NCBI GenBank assembly: GCA_036426205.1
Contig: CM071573.1
Location: 77,100,159 to 77,164,158 of the forward strand
From: Ascaphus truei
Taxonomy: Eukaryota > Chordata > Amphibia > Anura > Ascaphidae
Reading direction: 5' to 3'
Length of the DNA: 64,000 bases
Shown: piece by piece, positions 33,351-46,388 of the stretch
Numbering within the stretch: position 1 is the stretch's first letter
Layout of the letters: each line of letters opens with the position of its first letter
The notes under the pieces: model-generated
The model's input: the letters and a program-made list of their open reading frames with translations, nothing else
Database searches by the model: none
Told to the model about the DNA's origin: nothing
Translations under genes and position numbers: made by a program

Positions 33351-35300
33351 GATGCCACCAAAGATAACAGGAATAAATATATAAAGAAGATAAATGTAAA
33401 AAAATGTATCTCCCGGTTAGCCTTCAATAGGTCAGGCAAATAGAATTGCAAGTGCTTAACTTATTTTGTCAGCATCGGTTTAACTCCTTTTTTCTCCTCA
33501 GACAATACGTTAACCTCTACAGCATGATAGGGGTTACTTTTTAGATCCATGCAGATACATTCATATTCATGAAACAGCCCTTACTTAACATTGCCTTTTT
33601 ATAACCTTAAGGGTTATTGTCAGAAGAAAAAGAATCACCTTGCATAATAACTGTGCAAGCCTAAATCTCAGATCAATCATCCAGGATTTCTAAAGGACAT
33701 GCAGCTGCTGCATGGAATATACAGTAATACACAGAGAACAAAAATGACTAATCAATGCCAAAATGTCTATGGCACAGATCCAATGGTTTAATGGAAGGCG
33801 CTCATAGAATTAAAATAGGATTCACAAACATGTTTGACTTAAACCTTAGGACAGTCGCCCAATATATGATATTTGTTGATTTAACACCTCTGGCTAACCA
33901 CATAATAAACGGCAAGTTTTCTCCGATAGGTTTCTTCACTAAAGCAATCTCTTCCTGATAACAGTTTTGCACCAATTATGCCGCTAATAGTGTTAAAAAG
34001 ATCTATAGAAAAAAAGAAAAGTGCCATGGAGTACGGAAGTGATTGGTTTGTTTTTTCTGCATCAGTTAGACATACAGTACACAGTATAATTCCCCATGCA
34101 ATTACCACCATTATTGGTATTAGATAGTTAAGGAGCATTGCCGGTCTCCTTAACATTCAGTTCACACTATACTGGAATAGATTGAGAAATGTGATCCACC
34201 TATTATAAATATCTTTCTCTTATGTGGATTGTGACGGTACGGGCAATGTGGCCAGCATATTAAAGGTTACGCCCAGCCATAACCCCTACCAGTCAAGATG
34301 GATCCAAGTTCTTGACATAAGTACAGTATACTATCTTTGTGTGGCCCAAATGGCCGACTGGCGTTTTTCTAAATGCAGTGTTGGGTCTCTCATGGGTAGC
34401 GTACAATGCAAATGTATTTTAACCACACAAGGTATCTAAAACATATGGCAGTTTTTCAGGTGTAAGACTCCAGACGCACATCATTTTTATATTACCGTAA
34501 TATCAGAATAATGAAACAGAACTTGCGTTATTTAAATGGGCATCTTTAGAATTCACTTTCTATGTGTAGATTATTATAGGGTGGCAAACAATTTACTTTC
34601 AGCCTTCAATTTAAAATGTTCTGGTGCTCACAATACTCTACTATTAAGAACAATTTTGTCTATTGAAGGTAATTGTATATTTCCTTTCAGAACTAATTAC
34701 ACGGCTATTCTTGTCTGTGTTGATTATAAACATACTTGATTGAGAAGTTGTTCATATCATGGCACTAGAAAGACTACATTTAATTAAAGTATACAATATT
34801 GCTGTGATTAGCACAAATGGAAATTAAAGTATGTTGAACATTTTTCACAAATTCTGTTGACCTTACGTTATTTTATAAAATAATCCTTGTAAATGTCACC
34901 AACTTGACCATGTCAACAGGTGTCACGGGTCTATAGTTCTCCAAGTGGTAGATCCACAAATGTGCGCTCATTTAGTGCAAAGGACGTAACATGATAACGG
35001 ACCTTAATTTCCTACTTATTAATGGGTATCTTCAAAGCTAACGATATGCAAAAGTAAGGTCCGCTAGGAAAATGGCCAAAGTAACATTATCTGCATGGAC
35101 GGGGATTAAGGTCGCCTAACATCCTTAGGGCACGCTAGTTGATGATGCGTTGCATATTAGCGTGCCCTTAATACCGCGCCCATGAGTATGTTCTAATTTT
35201 TACATTTAAACACTTGCCTAACCTCAGCCACTTCCATCTGCCAAACATTAGGGATGGCTGCCTAGGCTTCTACCTCCACTACTGGGGAAACAAGAACTAC
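33351..35300. other. No gene seen
   Basis: AT-rich, with no recognised domain. 34950-35200 may be the subterminal region of the adjacent decayed transposon. Confidence 0.35.
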
Positions 35301-35334
35301 TGCAGGGACAGCTCAAATCCGGTGCCAAAAATGT

Positions 35335-37200
35335 AATGATGAGCTGGAGATCCTCATTAAAGGAGTTGTGGCTAACTACACCAAATTATTGGACGCAACT
35401 GCAGAAAGCAGCATTTTTGGGGGCGCATTCTGCTGTGTATTAACGCTCTGAGTCATAATTTCCATACCATTGAGATGCTGATAAAGCAATGGCGGACAGG
35501 TCAAAGCTAAAAAAAAAATGGCTGACCATGTAGTTGCAACCAAGAGTACAGGAGGAGGCCCACCTGAGCCCCTGATCCAGAAGGAGGAGCAGGTCAGCTC
35601 AGTCATCTTCCGCTCACTGGTAGTGGGACTACTTGGCCTTGGGGACTCAGAGGATCTGGAGAGACCTAGAAAGTGAGAATACAGTACTTTTATAAAACAC
35701 TATATCAATTTCATGTATACATGTCACTTTTGTACTGATGAAGGTGTGGTTATAGCAAGGAAACGTTTACTTAGTGTTGTGATTTTTGTTTGTTTTTTGG
35801 AAAGGGTCTGGAGTGTGTTGTCTTCAAAGTTCCACGAGTATGTGAGCAGCTTGAACAGCTGCTGATTACCAGCACCCAGCACCTTCACATAAATGGAGCA
35901 TTTACTGTGATAAGGTGTACAATGCTTACACCAATATACTTTCTACATGTCACTTAAGATACATCCTTTAACATCCAAACAACCATTACAGTCTTATTTT
36001 CAGTGCACTCGAAATTACGTGAGGAGTACTTAACTAAATATTGTATGACATGCTCACGTGTGCCATTAAAAGATGTGTGTCCCTCAAATCATGGTCCTGG
36101 ATACATTCATTCTAGACTTCTAATGTTATCCATAGCAATCATGTTAGAAATAATTACTTTTAAAGTACTTTATGTCACTAATTGGCCAGAAAATACTTGA
36201 AATTTAGACATCACTCTAAATGATATAGCAAACCAAAAAGACTTATAAACTATAGCATGCCTTAGCTGTCATGGGAGTAAAGTTTAGCAAAAGTTTGTGG
36301 ATCATGTCACCATATAGTCTAAAGCTAAAATAGTCTATAATTTAAGATACATGTTTAAAAATGGCTGTTTGGTCTATGAAAATCAATCCTTATATGCTTA
36401 CAGTACATGTACTCAAGTTTATTATGAATGTTTTGATTTTTCAGAGCCATCTTGCAGAGTGCTTGTGATTGGCCTGAGAGGCTGCGTCAATGGCTCAAGA
36501 GCCACAGGTTGAGGAGGAGGAGGACATGGTTGAAGAGGCAAAGGTTGAGGATGAGGGAGAGGAGCTGGACATCGTCCTTTCATAGGTCAGTGAGCCTGAA
36601 GAGCCAGGTGAAGCTCTGGGTGAGCTTACAACTGGGTCCTGGCCACCACCATCTGCTTCAACATCAACTGTCATGATGGAGATGCAGCAGGAATTAATGG
36701 ACATCCAAAGGGCAGGATTCAGGCACACAGCGGGTCACCAGTCCCGCCTGGAGTCCAGGGTAGCCATAAATGCCCAAATAAGTGTGAGGGCTGCCACACG
36801 CTGTGATGAAGCTGCAGCAAGGCCAGCTAATTCTACGTGCTATAAGGCAGCACACAGCAGCAGTTACTTCCAGCATTGCCCAGTTGATGGGGTCAGTCAG
36901 TGCTCTGATCTGGGCAATGCAGGAGAGTATGGACACATCTGTCGCCACAACACCTGTCGAATCGAGTCACTGGCCACATCTCGAGTATCCTCAAAACTTG
37001 ATGCCACCGTTCCTCATCCCTCTTCCGAGGACACACTAGTGTTGCCAATACCTGCTCACTGTGGGAGACCCCATACCCGAAGGCAAGTGCAGGGGGCAGT
37101 GCCACGCCAAAGAGAAGGTGTCGTTTGTAACTATGTATATATAGATTTGTTGTTGTCTCTTATGTACAGTGTTCTTTTTGTTGTTTATTATATATGTTAA
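35335..37200 (+). pseudogene. Myb/SANT-like gene of Harbinger type, decayed, two parts
   Basis: Part 1: NDELEILIKGVVANYTKLLD (35335-35395), then NALSHNFHTIEMLIKQW (about 35443-35493) in another frame, then MADHVVATKSTGGGPPEPL... (35518-35676) in a third frame. This is the usual order for the Myb/SANT-like DNA-binding subunit of Harbinger elements: trihelix, the IKKKW-like end, then TGGGPP and an acidic middle. Part 2 (36499-about 36760), after a TTTTCAG acceptor at about 36444: EPQVEEEEDMVEEA, a TAG stop at 36583-36585, then a C-terminal helix MEMQQELMDIQRAGFRH, like the terminal coiled coil of the family. Frameshifts and stops make it non-functional. The Harbinger DDE nuclease was not found. 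Confidence 0.5.
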
Positions 37201-38611
37201 TTCATTACATTTTTTAAACACCTGAACTGTGCGTAATTAAATATTATTTTGGTTGCTTCTGTCTCCTTGAAAATCATTATCTCATAAGTAGATTCTTTCT
37301 GGTAAACTCAAACTTCATATGATAAATTGTATATAAAATAGTAGGTCAGATAAACATATCCAACATACACTTCATTAAAAAAAAAGCATGCAGTATTATA
37401 CTTTATCCCTTAAAAAAACAACCAAATAATATTTATTTGTTGCTGTGTTTCAGCCATTTATATGTTCCATCATATATCTGTTAGTATAACACATCATGAA
37501 AGGGTTCATTCCTATACTCACTCCATTCATATGGGTACCACGTAAGCTCTTCCCATTTGGAGGCTATTTGGAGAAATAACGGAACGCTCCTCAGGGTTTA
37601 GAAGTAAGGAAAGCTTTCAGCGGGCGCTAAATATGGTGACGTTGTTAGCATAACGTTAACAGTAAGGGAGGTCTGAGGGTCACCGCTGGTAGGTAAAGTG
37701 CTCATTACCATATGATTTCCATATGAAGACGCCTAAGCTCCGATAACATTTAAGGTACCATTAATTTTAAGGATAAAGGCTGAATAACGTAGCATTAAGC
37801 AGCTTTGGGGATATGCGTTTTGGAAACTAGAGACTACGAGTACATGTTTTGCTCAGTTACACAGAGCTGTTCTCTTCTCGTGGCTCCTTCTGTCTGGTTT
37901 TATTCTACTAGTCACCCAATAAGTAAGATAAAGGGGACACTCCTTGTACTGCTGATATTCTATATGGGATCCACGGTAATTTCCAATCTGAGCTTTTCAT
38001 GCTTTTTCAGATTGGCCCACTAGAAATGACAAGACAGATGAAAATAAGAGATATTGTAATAGAACAGCTCATTGTGACCTCCGCAGAGAGTAAACACAGC
38101 TTTCCTTGTGACAGGAAAGTCTATAAAGGCAAGGTTTTAGTTGTCTGCTTGGTTTGCATTTTTCAGTGGACGGTGGAAACAGTGTAGCTGCATAATGTAG
38201 ATGCTGTGAATGCTCTTCTTCGGGCATGTTCTGAATCTAACCTTTTATGACTGGTGGGTAATTCATTAATTGAGCTTTTGTTGTAACAGCGAGAATCTTT
38301 TGGGAACATCACCAGCTTGCAGCATGTTAAAATGGTTCAATATGCTATTGTGCAATGACTGAGTTTAATTCCGAGAGTTGTACAAATGTGTTCTAACCAA
38401 GTAAGTGCTTGAATTAACAATAGAGTGTTATCAATTTGAATGACCTTTTCAGAACTTCCACTGCATTTGCAATTCCCCTTGCATAGTATTATCAGAACCA
38501 GACCAAATGGGACACATTAATCCCTCGGTGCTGGAGTGACTTGTAACCACTTTATAAGCCTATTGGTTCATAATATCTATTTTTGTATAGTATTTTCATT
38601 TTGCACATATG

Positions 38612-38649
<38 letters not shown>

Positions 38650-39555
38650 TATATATATATATATACATAATTTACATAGTGCACACATATGGAGATATTA
38701 AACCTTTGCATATGTTAGCCCCTATTTCATATGATGGGGAGGGAGATCAAAGCAAATTTATCATTGCAATACCTTCCCTGCAAATTACCATGAAGAGACT
38801 ACAATTTATAAGTGAGGTCGATTTTAATATATATTATTGATGTAGCATTTGAATAGTTTTTCATGCGTCTTCTTAGGAAGTGAGGGTTTTTCATTCTTTA
38901 TAACTTGTAGGCGATTATTAAAAAAATATGAAAAGAGAATATTTAAGATTTTGACTTTATCTCTCTTTTCTAGAAGAAGAAAAAATAGCTTGGTGGCATA
39001 ATGTCATTAAATATGAGTATCTGCACTTAGGGAGATTAAACATCATATTTTCTAATAGGTGGTTAGTCAGACGGCACCTAAGGCCTGATTTAGAATGTAG
39101 ATCTACATCTATCATTACTTTTTCAGAAAGTTGATCCCCATTTTAGAGTTTGGTGCAACAGTCAAAAACAACTGTTCTTAAAATATTATAATAAGCTCCT
39201 TCTATAAGAATCATAGGCTATGCATCATTTTTACACCTATGCGTAAGGACTGCATTTGTAGGGAGTAAGTTCATCACCGTTATTTAGCGCTTCAGAAAGC
39301 ACTGACGGAAGAAACAAGCGACCAGCACACGGCGAGGAAACAACAGCGGAAATGTAACAGATGGGAAGCCAAGGTGCTCATTGAGTACATCTGGGATACC
39401 AAATACGTTAACTCTTACTCTATACATTATTTCTCTTCTTCTGCGTGATCTAGGGATGTACAGAAGAGCAAACATTGGGAATTCGCATCTGCGTATGAAG
39501 GTAGAAAGCAAGTGCAGCCATGGCTTTCTATGGAAAGTGCTGGAAGTGGGGGGTT
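37201..39555. other. No gene seen; TA microsatellite
   Basis: 38608-38665 is an interrupted (TA)n tract. The rest is AT-rich and unrecognised. Confidence 0.45.
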
Positions 39556-39559
39556 CGCT

Positions 39560-39790
39560 AATTATTATTATCATTTGCTATTAGTAAAGCGCCAACAAAT
39601 TCCACAGTGCAGTGCAAGGGGGGTACAGAGATTTGATCATTACATTAACAGAGTTACATACAAATACAAATAAGGACAGACAAGCACAAACAGGGAGGTA
39701 ATGAGGGACCTGATCCTGAGAGCTTACACTCTAAAAGGAAAGAGGGACAATGTGAAAAAGGAAAGGTAAAGTGGCCTCTCATTAAGGAAT
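39560..39790 (-). repeat. LINE/SINE 3' end fragment
   Basis: AATTATTATTATCATTTGCT, AAAGCGCCAACAAATTCCAC, and further on GAGAGCTTACACTCTAA. This is the inverted form of a LINE/SINE tail ending in GGCGCTTTA..AATGATAATAAT, similar to 14205-14346. Confidence 0.6.
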
Positions 39791-40699
39791 ATACATCAGG
39801 TTGGAGTATGGTCCGGTCAGACAGCAGATCCGATTAAGGTTTGAAGGTGGGGGTCTTAGGGGGCGTTACATAGCATGGAGATGTGTCCGGACACACATCT
39901 GTTACCCTGCTATGTTGGCACATAATTAAAAAATGTTCTTAAATTAAGAACAGTCATTAATCCAACTCAAAATTGGCCGCCAAGACAGGTTCAATTCAAT
40001 GTGGGAACACCCACATGAGGTCATTTAAATAAATTAGGCATAGACACACCTCTGCCTGCACGTTGTTCGTTAAATGTGCCCCACGTAAACAGGGGGTTGC
40101 TCCCACTTTTGTCCAACTTTAAAGTGATGTCTTTTCTATGAGAATGAAACCACCCATTTAGTGCCTGCACAATTAGTGTGAGTATGACACAACTCTAAAT
40201 TGACCCCCTTATGTCCCGTTCAAGTGAATGGCCCACACGGTTACTTATGGCTTATCCCGCCTAAGTTGATACAATATGGCCCTAAGATTTATTAATGTCC
40301 AGTATGAGGTATCAAAACTTGATCCCTTGTTAACTACCATTTAAGACGAAGGCCGTTAACATGGAATCAATCTCCAATACCCTTTATCATTGCTTATTAA
40401 ATCCTGGCCTAAGTGACATGCTTAAAATAGTCAACTAGAGTCTACCACTTTATAGGCAAGTTTCTTACCCAACGGCTTGGGTAAGGCATCCCCCAAAGCT
40501 GAAAGTAGACACTATAACAAATGGACATTCCTATCCCTAAAGAAACAAAATTAATCAGATGGAAATTAACTTCATTTATCAAATTCTGATTTTATTGGTA
40601 ATACAGCATGGTCCTTCTGAGTTCTATATGAGAAGCAATGAGCATAAAGAAAAGCAAAGAAAAATTATATCTGAGCCCATTTACACAACTGTTCTCTGA
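39791..40699. other. No gene seen
   Basis: No recognised coding or repeat feature. Confidence 0.35.
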
Positions 40700-40717
40700 T
40701 ACAAAATAGAATGACAA

Positions 40718-41056
40718 TTGAGAATGACCAATGACAAAGTTGGAGAAAGATGGAGGGTCCTAAAAAATGATTTCAGGGATCTAGGCCAAAAGCTTAAGGC
40801 AAGGACCTCCAAGGTAGTATTTTCTGAAATACTACCCGTGCCATGCGCTACCGCAGGGAGACAGTCAGAGATCAGGGAGGTTAATGCATGGCTAAGAAAG
40901 TGGTGCAGGAAGGAGGGTTTGGGGTTTTTAGAGCACTGGGACTCCTTTTCTGAGAGGTTCCATCTATATTCTAGGGACGGATTGCACCTCAATGAAGAGG
41001 GATCTTCTGTGCTAGGGGGGAGAATGTTAAAAAGGTTGGAGGAGATTTTAAACTAG
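40718..41056 (+). pseudogene. CR1 ORF1 C-terminal fragment, esterase-like
   Basis: 113 codons ending DGLHLNEEGSSVLGGRMLKR and a stop. The RDGLHL..EG..VLG signature is the C-terminal part (with the Asp..His pair) of the SGNH-esterase domain known from CR1 ORF1 proteins. The N-terminal part with the catalytic Ser is missing. Confidence 0.7.
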
Positions 41057-41269
41057 GATGGAGGGGGGAGGGGAATGAAACAGATAAACTAAATAGAATA
41101 GAGGAGGGTACAAGGGGTTATGAAGGTAGAATGGGGGCAAGTGTGAGTTTGACAAGCAGTGAGACACCCATAGTAAATACAGATAATACTAGAAAACTTC
41201 TAAAGACTAAATCAAGTGGGCGCTTAAAGGAAGAAGCAGATAAGATAATAGTACAGGCTGAAAAAAAAC

Positions 41270-42700
41270 CTGAAATGCATGCTTGCTAATGCAAGGAGCC
41301 TGATAGATAAAATGGGGGAGCTTGAATTAATAGCTGCAAGGGAGTAGTATAATATCATAGGCATTACTTAAACATGGTGGGATGAAACTCATGACTGGGC
41401 AGTTAATTTAGAGGGTTATTCCCTTTTTCGGAAAGGATCGAACAAATAGAAGGGGAGGTGGAGTATGCTTATATGTTAAACCGGATCTAAAACCTATTAT
41501 AAGGGACGATGTTTATGAAGGGAATGATGAAAATGTAGAGACCTTGTGGTTAGAAATTAGCAGTGGAGGTAAAAGTATAAAGAAAATGTTTGTAGGGATA
41601 TGCTATAAACCACCAAATATCTGTGAGATTGAGGAAGCTAAAATACTTTTGCAATTGGAGAAGGCATCAAAACTGGGTCATGTTTGCATAATGGGGGATT
41701 TTAAGTATCCAGACATAGACTGGGGAAATGAGATTAGCATTACAACAAAAGGAAACAGGTTTTGGGGGGTTCTTAAAGACAATAATATGACCCAAATTAT
41801 TGAGGAACCAACCAGGAGAGGGGCAGTACTGTATTTTGTAATATCCAACAAGGTAGAAGTAATAACAAATATTCAAATCCTGGAACATTTGGGTAACAGT
41901 GATCATAACATGTCTCATTTGAAATAAATTATCAAAAACAGATTACTTGGGTTCAATAAAGACCTAAAACTTTAGAAAGACAGATTTTAATAAACTGAGG
42001 TCTAATCTGCAAGTAATACACTGAGATTATGTTTTTGCAGTGTTAAAGGTAGAAGATAAATGGGCAGTCTTTAAAACATTGTTAGAAAAGCACACGTATC
42101 AGTGTACAGGCATACCCCGCTTTAAGGACACTCACTTTAAGTACACTCGCGAGTAAGGACATATCGCCCAATAGGCAAACGGCAGCTCACGCATGCGCCT
42201 GTCTGCACGTCCTGAACAGCAATACCAGCTCCCTACCTGTACCGAAGCTGTGCGCAAGCGTGGAGACCAGAGCCTTTTACAAATGCGTTATTTACATCAG
42301 TTATGCACGTATACAACGATTGCAGTGCAGTACATGCATCAATAAGTGGAAAAAAGGTAGTGCTTCACTTATGTACATTTTCGCTTTACATACAAGCTCC
42401 GGTCCCATTGCGTACGTTAATGTGGGGTATACCTGTATACACTTGGGTAATAAGTATAAAAGAAATAAGTCAAAACCAATGTGGCTAAATAAACAAGTAG
42501 GGGAGGAAATGGACAAGAAGAGGAAGGCATTTAGATTCTTTAAGTCAGAAGGGACAGAGACATATCAGAATTATAAGGAATGTAACAAAAATAGCAAAAG
42601 GTCAATCAAAATAGCAAAAAGGTATAATGAAAATTGGATTGCAATGAAAGTAAGATCAATCCTAAGAAGTTTTTTAAGTACCTTAATAACAAACAAATGA
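41270..42700 (+). pseudogene. CR1 ORF2 endonuclease region
   Basis: NARSLIDKMGELE, IIGIT.TWWDE, ICYKPPN, IMGDFKYPDIDW (GDFN box with N to K), SDHN. Several stops occur before 41540; 41544-41927 is open. The linker KPMWLNKQVGEEMDKKRKAF resumes after the Tigger-like insertion. Confidence 0.75.
42107..42435. mobile_element. Tigger/pogo-like MITE inside the CR1 copy
   Basis: TIRs CAGGCATACCCCGCTTTAA and (inverted) CAGGTATACCCCACATTAAC, with TA on both sides (42105-42106, 42436-42437). Known: CAGGCATACC-type ends with TA duplication are typical of Tigger/pogo elements. No transposase; the short ORFs are incidental. Confidence 0.8.
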
Positions 42701-42732
42701 GAAAATAAAATATAGGACCCTTTCAGTGTGAG

Positions 42733-44314
42733 ATGGGTAGGCAGATTATTGGAGAGAAGGAAAAAGAAGAGGTATTAAACAAATTCTTTGCCTCTGTGTT
42801 TACCAGGGAAGAATCAAGTTCAATAGTAGTGCCACAAGAGGAAGCCACAACCTCCATATTAATTAACAATTGGTTAACTGAGGAAGAAGTTCATAAGCGG
42901 CTTGAAAAAATTAAAGTAAACAAGCACCTGGCCCCGATGCATACATCCAAGAGTTCTCAAGGAGTTAAGTTCAGTAATAGCCAAACCATTATATTTAATA
43001 TTCAAGGACTCCATTTCCACAGGTTCAGTACCACAATATTGGTGTAAAGCAGATGTTGTGTCTATATTTAAAAAGGGAGCTAGATCACAACCAGGGAATT
43101 ACAGACCTGTAAGCCTGGCTTCAATAGTGGGGAAACTACTTGAAGGTTTAATACGGGATATTAATCAGGAATAACTAATGGAAAATAAAATTATTAGTAA
43201 TAGTCAGCATGGATTTATGAAGGATAGATCATGCCAAACAGAGGGTTGTCATAAACGGAACTTTTTCAGGTTAGGCTAAAGTCGTGAGTGGAGTACCTCG
43301 GGGATCAGTACTGGGACCCCTGCTTTTTAACTTGTTTATTAATGACCTTGATGTTGGCATCGAGAGCAAAGTCTCCATCTTTGCTGATGATACTAAATTG
43401 TGTAAGGTAGTAGAATCAGAGCAGGATGTAATTTCTCGTCAGAAGGACTTGGAGAGACTGGAAACGTGGGCAGGTAAATGGCAGATGAGGTTAAATACAG
43501 ATAAATGTAAGATTATGCAATTGGGATGTTAGAATAAAAATGCGACTTACAAATTAAATGGGGATAAATTGGGGGAATCCTTGATGGAGAAGGATTTAGG
43601 AGTGCTTGTAGACTGCAGGCTTAGCAATAGTGCCCAAAGTTATGCAGTAGCTGCAAAGGCAAATAAGATCTTAGACGGGCAATGGATGGAAGGGACGTAA
43701 ACATAATTATGCCCCTTTACAAAGCATTAGTAAGACCACACCTTGAATATGGAGTACAATTTTGGGCACCACTCCTTAGAAAAGACATTATGGAACTAGA
43801 GAGAGTGCAGAGAAGAGCCACCAAATTAATAAAGGGGATGAACAATCTAACTCATGAGGAGAGGCTAGCTAAATTAGGTTTATTTACATTAGAAAAGAGG
43901 CGTCTAAGAGGGGATATGATAATTATATACAAATATATTTGGGGACAATATAAAGAGCTTTCAAAATAACTATTCATCCCAAGGGCAGTACAAAGGACTC
44001 AGGGCCATCCCTTAAGGTTGGAGGAAAGGAGATTTCACCAGCAACAGAGGAAAGGGTTCTTTACAGTAAGGGCAGTTAAAATGTGGAATTCATTACCCAT
44101 GGAGACTGTGATGGTAGATACAATAGATTTGTTCAAAAAAAGGTTGAGCATCTTTTTAGAAAGGAAAGGTATACAGGGATATACCAAATACGTATACATG
44201 GGAAGGATGTTGATCCAGGGATTAATCCGATTGCCAATTCTTGGAGTCGGGAAGGAATTTATTTTTCCTCCTAATGGGTTTTTTTTGGTTGTCTTCCTCT
44301 GGATCAATAAGTAA
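42733..44314 (+). pseudogene. CR1 ORF2 reverse transcriptase and C-terminal region, deleted and frameshifted
   Basis: [40 protein letters not shown], then a deletion at 43240 that removes the AFDTVPH catalytic box. GVPRGSVLGPLL, FADDTKLC and LEYGVQFWAPLLRKD follow, then RRFHQQQRKGFFTVRAVKMWNSLP. The deletion is about 190 bp by comparison with 28025-28216. Confidence 0.82.
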
Positions 44315-44418
44315 GTATAGATATAGGATAAAGTATCTGTTGTCTAAATTTAGCATAGGTTGAACTTAATGGACGTACAGTATGTCTTTTTCAACCTCAT
44401 CTACTTTGTAACTATGTA

Positions 44419-44817
44419 CTGCACCGACACACTTTATTAGAGCAAATACCCAGTATGTACCTGGCAGATACCTGGAATGCGCCGCTCCTCACCTCTGACA
44501 AGCCCCGTTGCGTTTGCCTTCCCAGCCTGGGTTCATGCCTGGCTGACGGGCGGCTGATCTGTTAAATGATAATGATTAAGATTTAATAGGCTGCAATGCT
44601 TCGCGTGTCTACTAGATGGCATAAATTCATGAATTGTAATGCAGTATATATATATATATACTGTACAGTATTGCAGCCAGCGGGAATAAAATGCTTCAAT
44701 CCCTGCCTGGAAAATACCTCAATGCACTCGGGCAGAAAACAGTCACAAACCTCAATACACCCGGGTATACCCGAATTCGTGGGACTAGCCGAGCTCGAAT
44801 AAAGTGTGTCGCCAGTG
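44419..44817 (+). mobile_element. MITE derived from the large Tc1/mariner element, same orientation
   Basis: Ends CTGCACCGACACACTTTATT and AATAAAGTGTGTCGCCAGTG, flanked by TA (44417-44418 and 44818-44819). The left part matches 240-432 and the right part matches 8893-9044, joined through a short TATATATA..ACTGTACAGTA bridge near 44645-44672. It was inserted into the ACTATGTAAC tail of the CR1 copy. The pairing with the large element supports mobilisation in trans by its transposase. Confidence 0.88.
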
Positions 44818-45295
44818 TAACAATGTAATGCTGAATACCAGTTTGTTTAATGAATGCTCCATGAAATTTGGAAGCATTCTCTTTGCACTGATTTTGACAT
44901 GTTTCGCTTACTGTGATAGATAAGCAGAATAGTTGAGTAATCATCCATGAAAATGTGTGTATCATCCAAACACAGCACAAACAGTCAACACCAGATTCAA
45001 AGAAATGCAGAAAAGCAAACTGTAATGAATGAAGAATAGAGAAGGATGAGTAATATTAACATTTTTATAGTAACAATCACTTTCAGGTGCAAAGCACGTC
45101 ACAATTCTACTGGAGAAGCTTTTGTGTAGTTATATATATATTGTGATGTCTGCATCACGTTACAGTATCATAGGTCCCATATTAAGGCAGTAAACATTGT
45201 ACTCCTTTACACAGGGTTTATTTACAGGTGTTAAATAATACAATAACAGGCCCACCGTCCATTTAAGGCAAAGCAAATCATAAATTAAAAATCTC
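44818..45295. other. No gene seen
   Basis: AT-rich flank; nothing recognised. Confidence 0.35.
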
Positions 45296-46388
45296 CTCCT
45301 TCATAGGAGTTCATCAATGATCTTCCCACAGCTTGTCAGGAAGCCTCAATACACATGTATGCAGATGACAGAATCCTATATGCACACAGCCATAGCCTCT
45401 CTGACCTTCAACACATACTTCAGTTTGACGTTTTGAGACTCGAAAACTGGATTTCCCAAAACAAACTGTTTTTAAACACTGACAAGACTGTAACAATGGT
45501 ATTTGGGACCAAGACTAAATTTTTTAAAGCTTCCAGCGACTGAGCTCCAGATTAGAACCAACATTAACACCACCCTAACCCCTGTCACTAGTTTTAAATA
45601 CCTGGGCATATGGTTTGACTCCCACTTAACATTCGGGATGCACATTGATACCCTGATAACCAAGACCTATGCCAAACTAGGGGTACTTTACAGGAACAAA
45701 TCCTCCCTAAGTCTCCTAGTCAGAAAGTGTATCGCACAGCAGATGCTAATGCCAATTATTGACTATGGAGACATAGTATATGGTTCGGCACCTCAAACCC
45801 ACCTAAACAAACTTGACACCCTCTACAATTCAATTTGTCGTTTTGTTCTCCAATGCAACTACTGTATAACACACATCACTGCGAAATGCTCAAAGAACTA
45901 GATTGGTCATCACTCGAGTCTAGGCGCAAAGTTCACCTGTCCTGTCTTGCCTTCAAATTCTTTATGGGCAAGCTACCCAGCTACCTGAACAAGCTCCTCA
46001 CCCCTACCACATGCAGCACCTATCAGACTGTTCATGGTCGCAAGGCTCAACAAAGTATCCGGCCGTTCCTCCTTCTCTTACTGTGCACCCCAAAACTGGA
46101 ACAACCTACCATAGACTCTCACATGCACCACCAGTTTAAGTTCTTTCAAATCTAAGGCTGTCACACATTTTAATCTGGTCTGTAACTGTTTCATACGCCC
46201 ATAATATAATCTTTAAATGTGCGTGCAATGTCTTGTATATAATGTATAACCTGCTCATTTATGTAACTGTATTTGAAACCATGTATTATTTGTCTTAACT
46301 CTGTGCCCAGGACATACTTGAAAACGAGAGGTAACTCTCAATGTATTACTTCCTGGTAAAATATTTTATAAATAAATAATAAATAATA
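45296..46388 (+). mobile_element. 5'-truncated LINE fragment, Rex1/CR1-like, unclear clade
   Basis: Starts in RT at EFINDLPTACQEASIHMYADD, continues KYLGIWFDSHLTFGMHID, PIIDYGDIVYGSAP, and SLESRRKVHLSCLAFKF in successive frames, and ends with a 3' end TTACTTCCTGGTAAAATATT and TATAAATAAATAA. At least two frameshifts (near 45535 and 45880). The C-terminal words fit several fish and frog LINE families, so the clade is left open. Confidence 0.75.

Larger units (their letters stand above)
40700..44416 (+). mobile_element. CR1-clade LINE, longer copy with ORF1 end and ORF2
   Basis: Runs from the C-terminal part of ORF1 through the endonuclease, RT and 3' tail. The same family as 27945-29403, for example GVPRGSVLGPLLFNLFINDLDVG and MDGRDVNIIMPLYKALVRPH. 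Broken by stops, a 329 bp Tigger-like MITE insertion (42107-42435) and an RT deletion at 43240. The tail (ACTATGTA...) is itself interrupted by the MITE at 44419. Confidence 0.88.
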
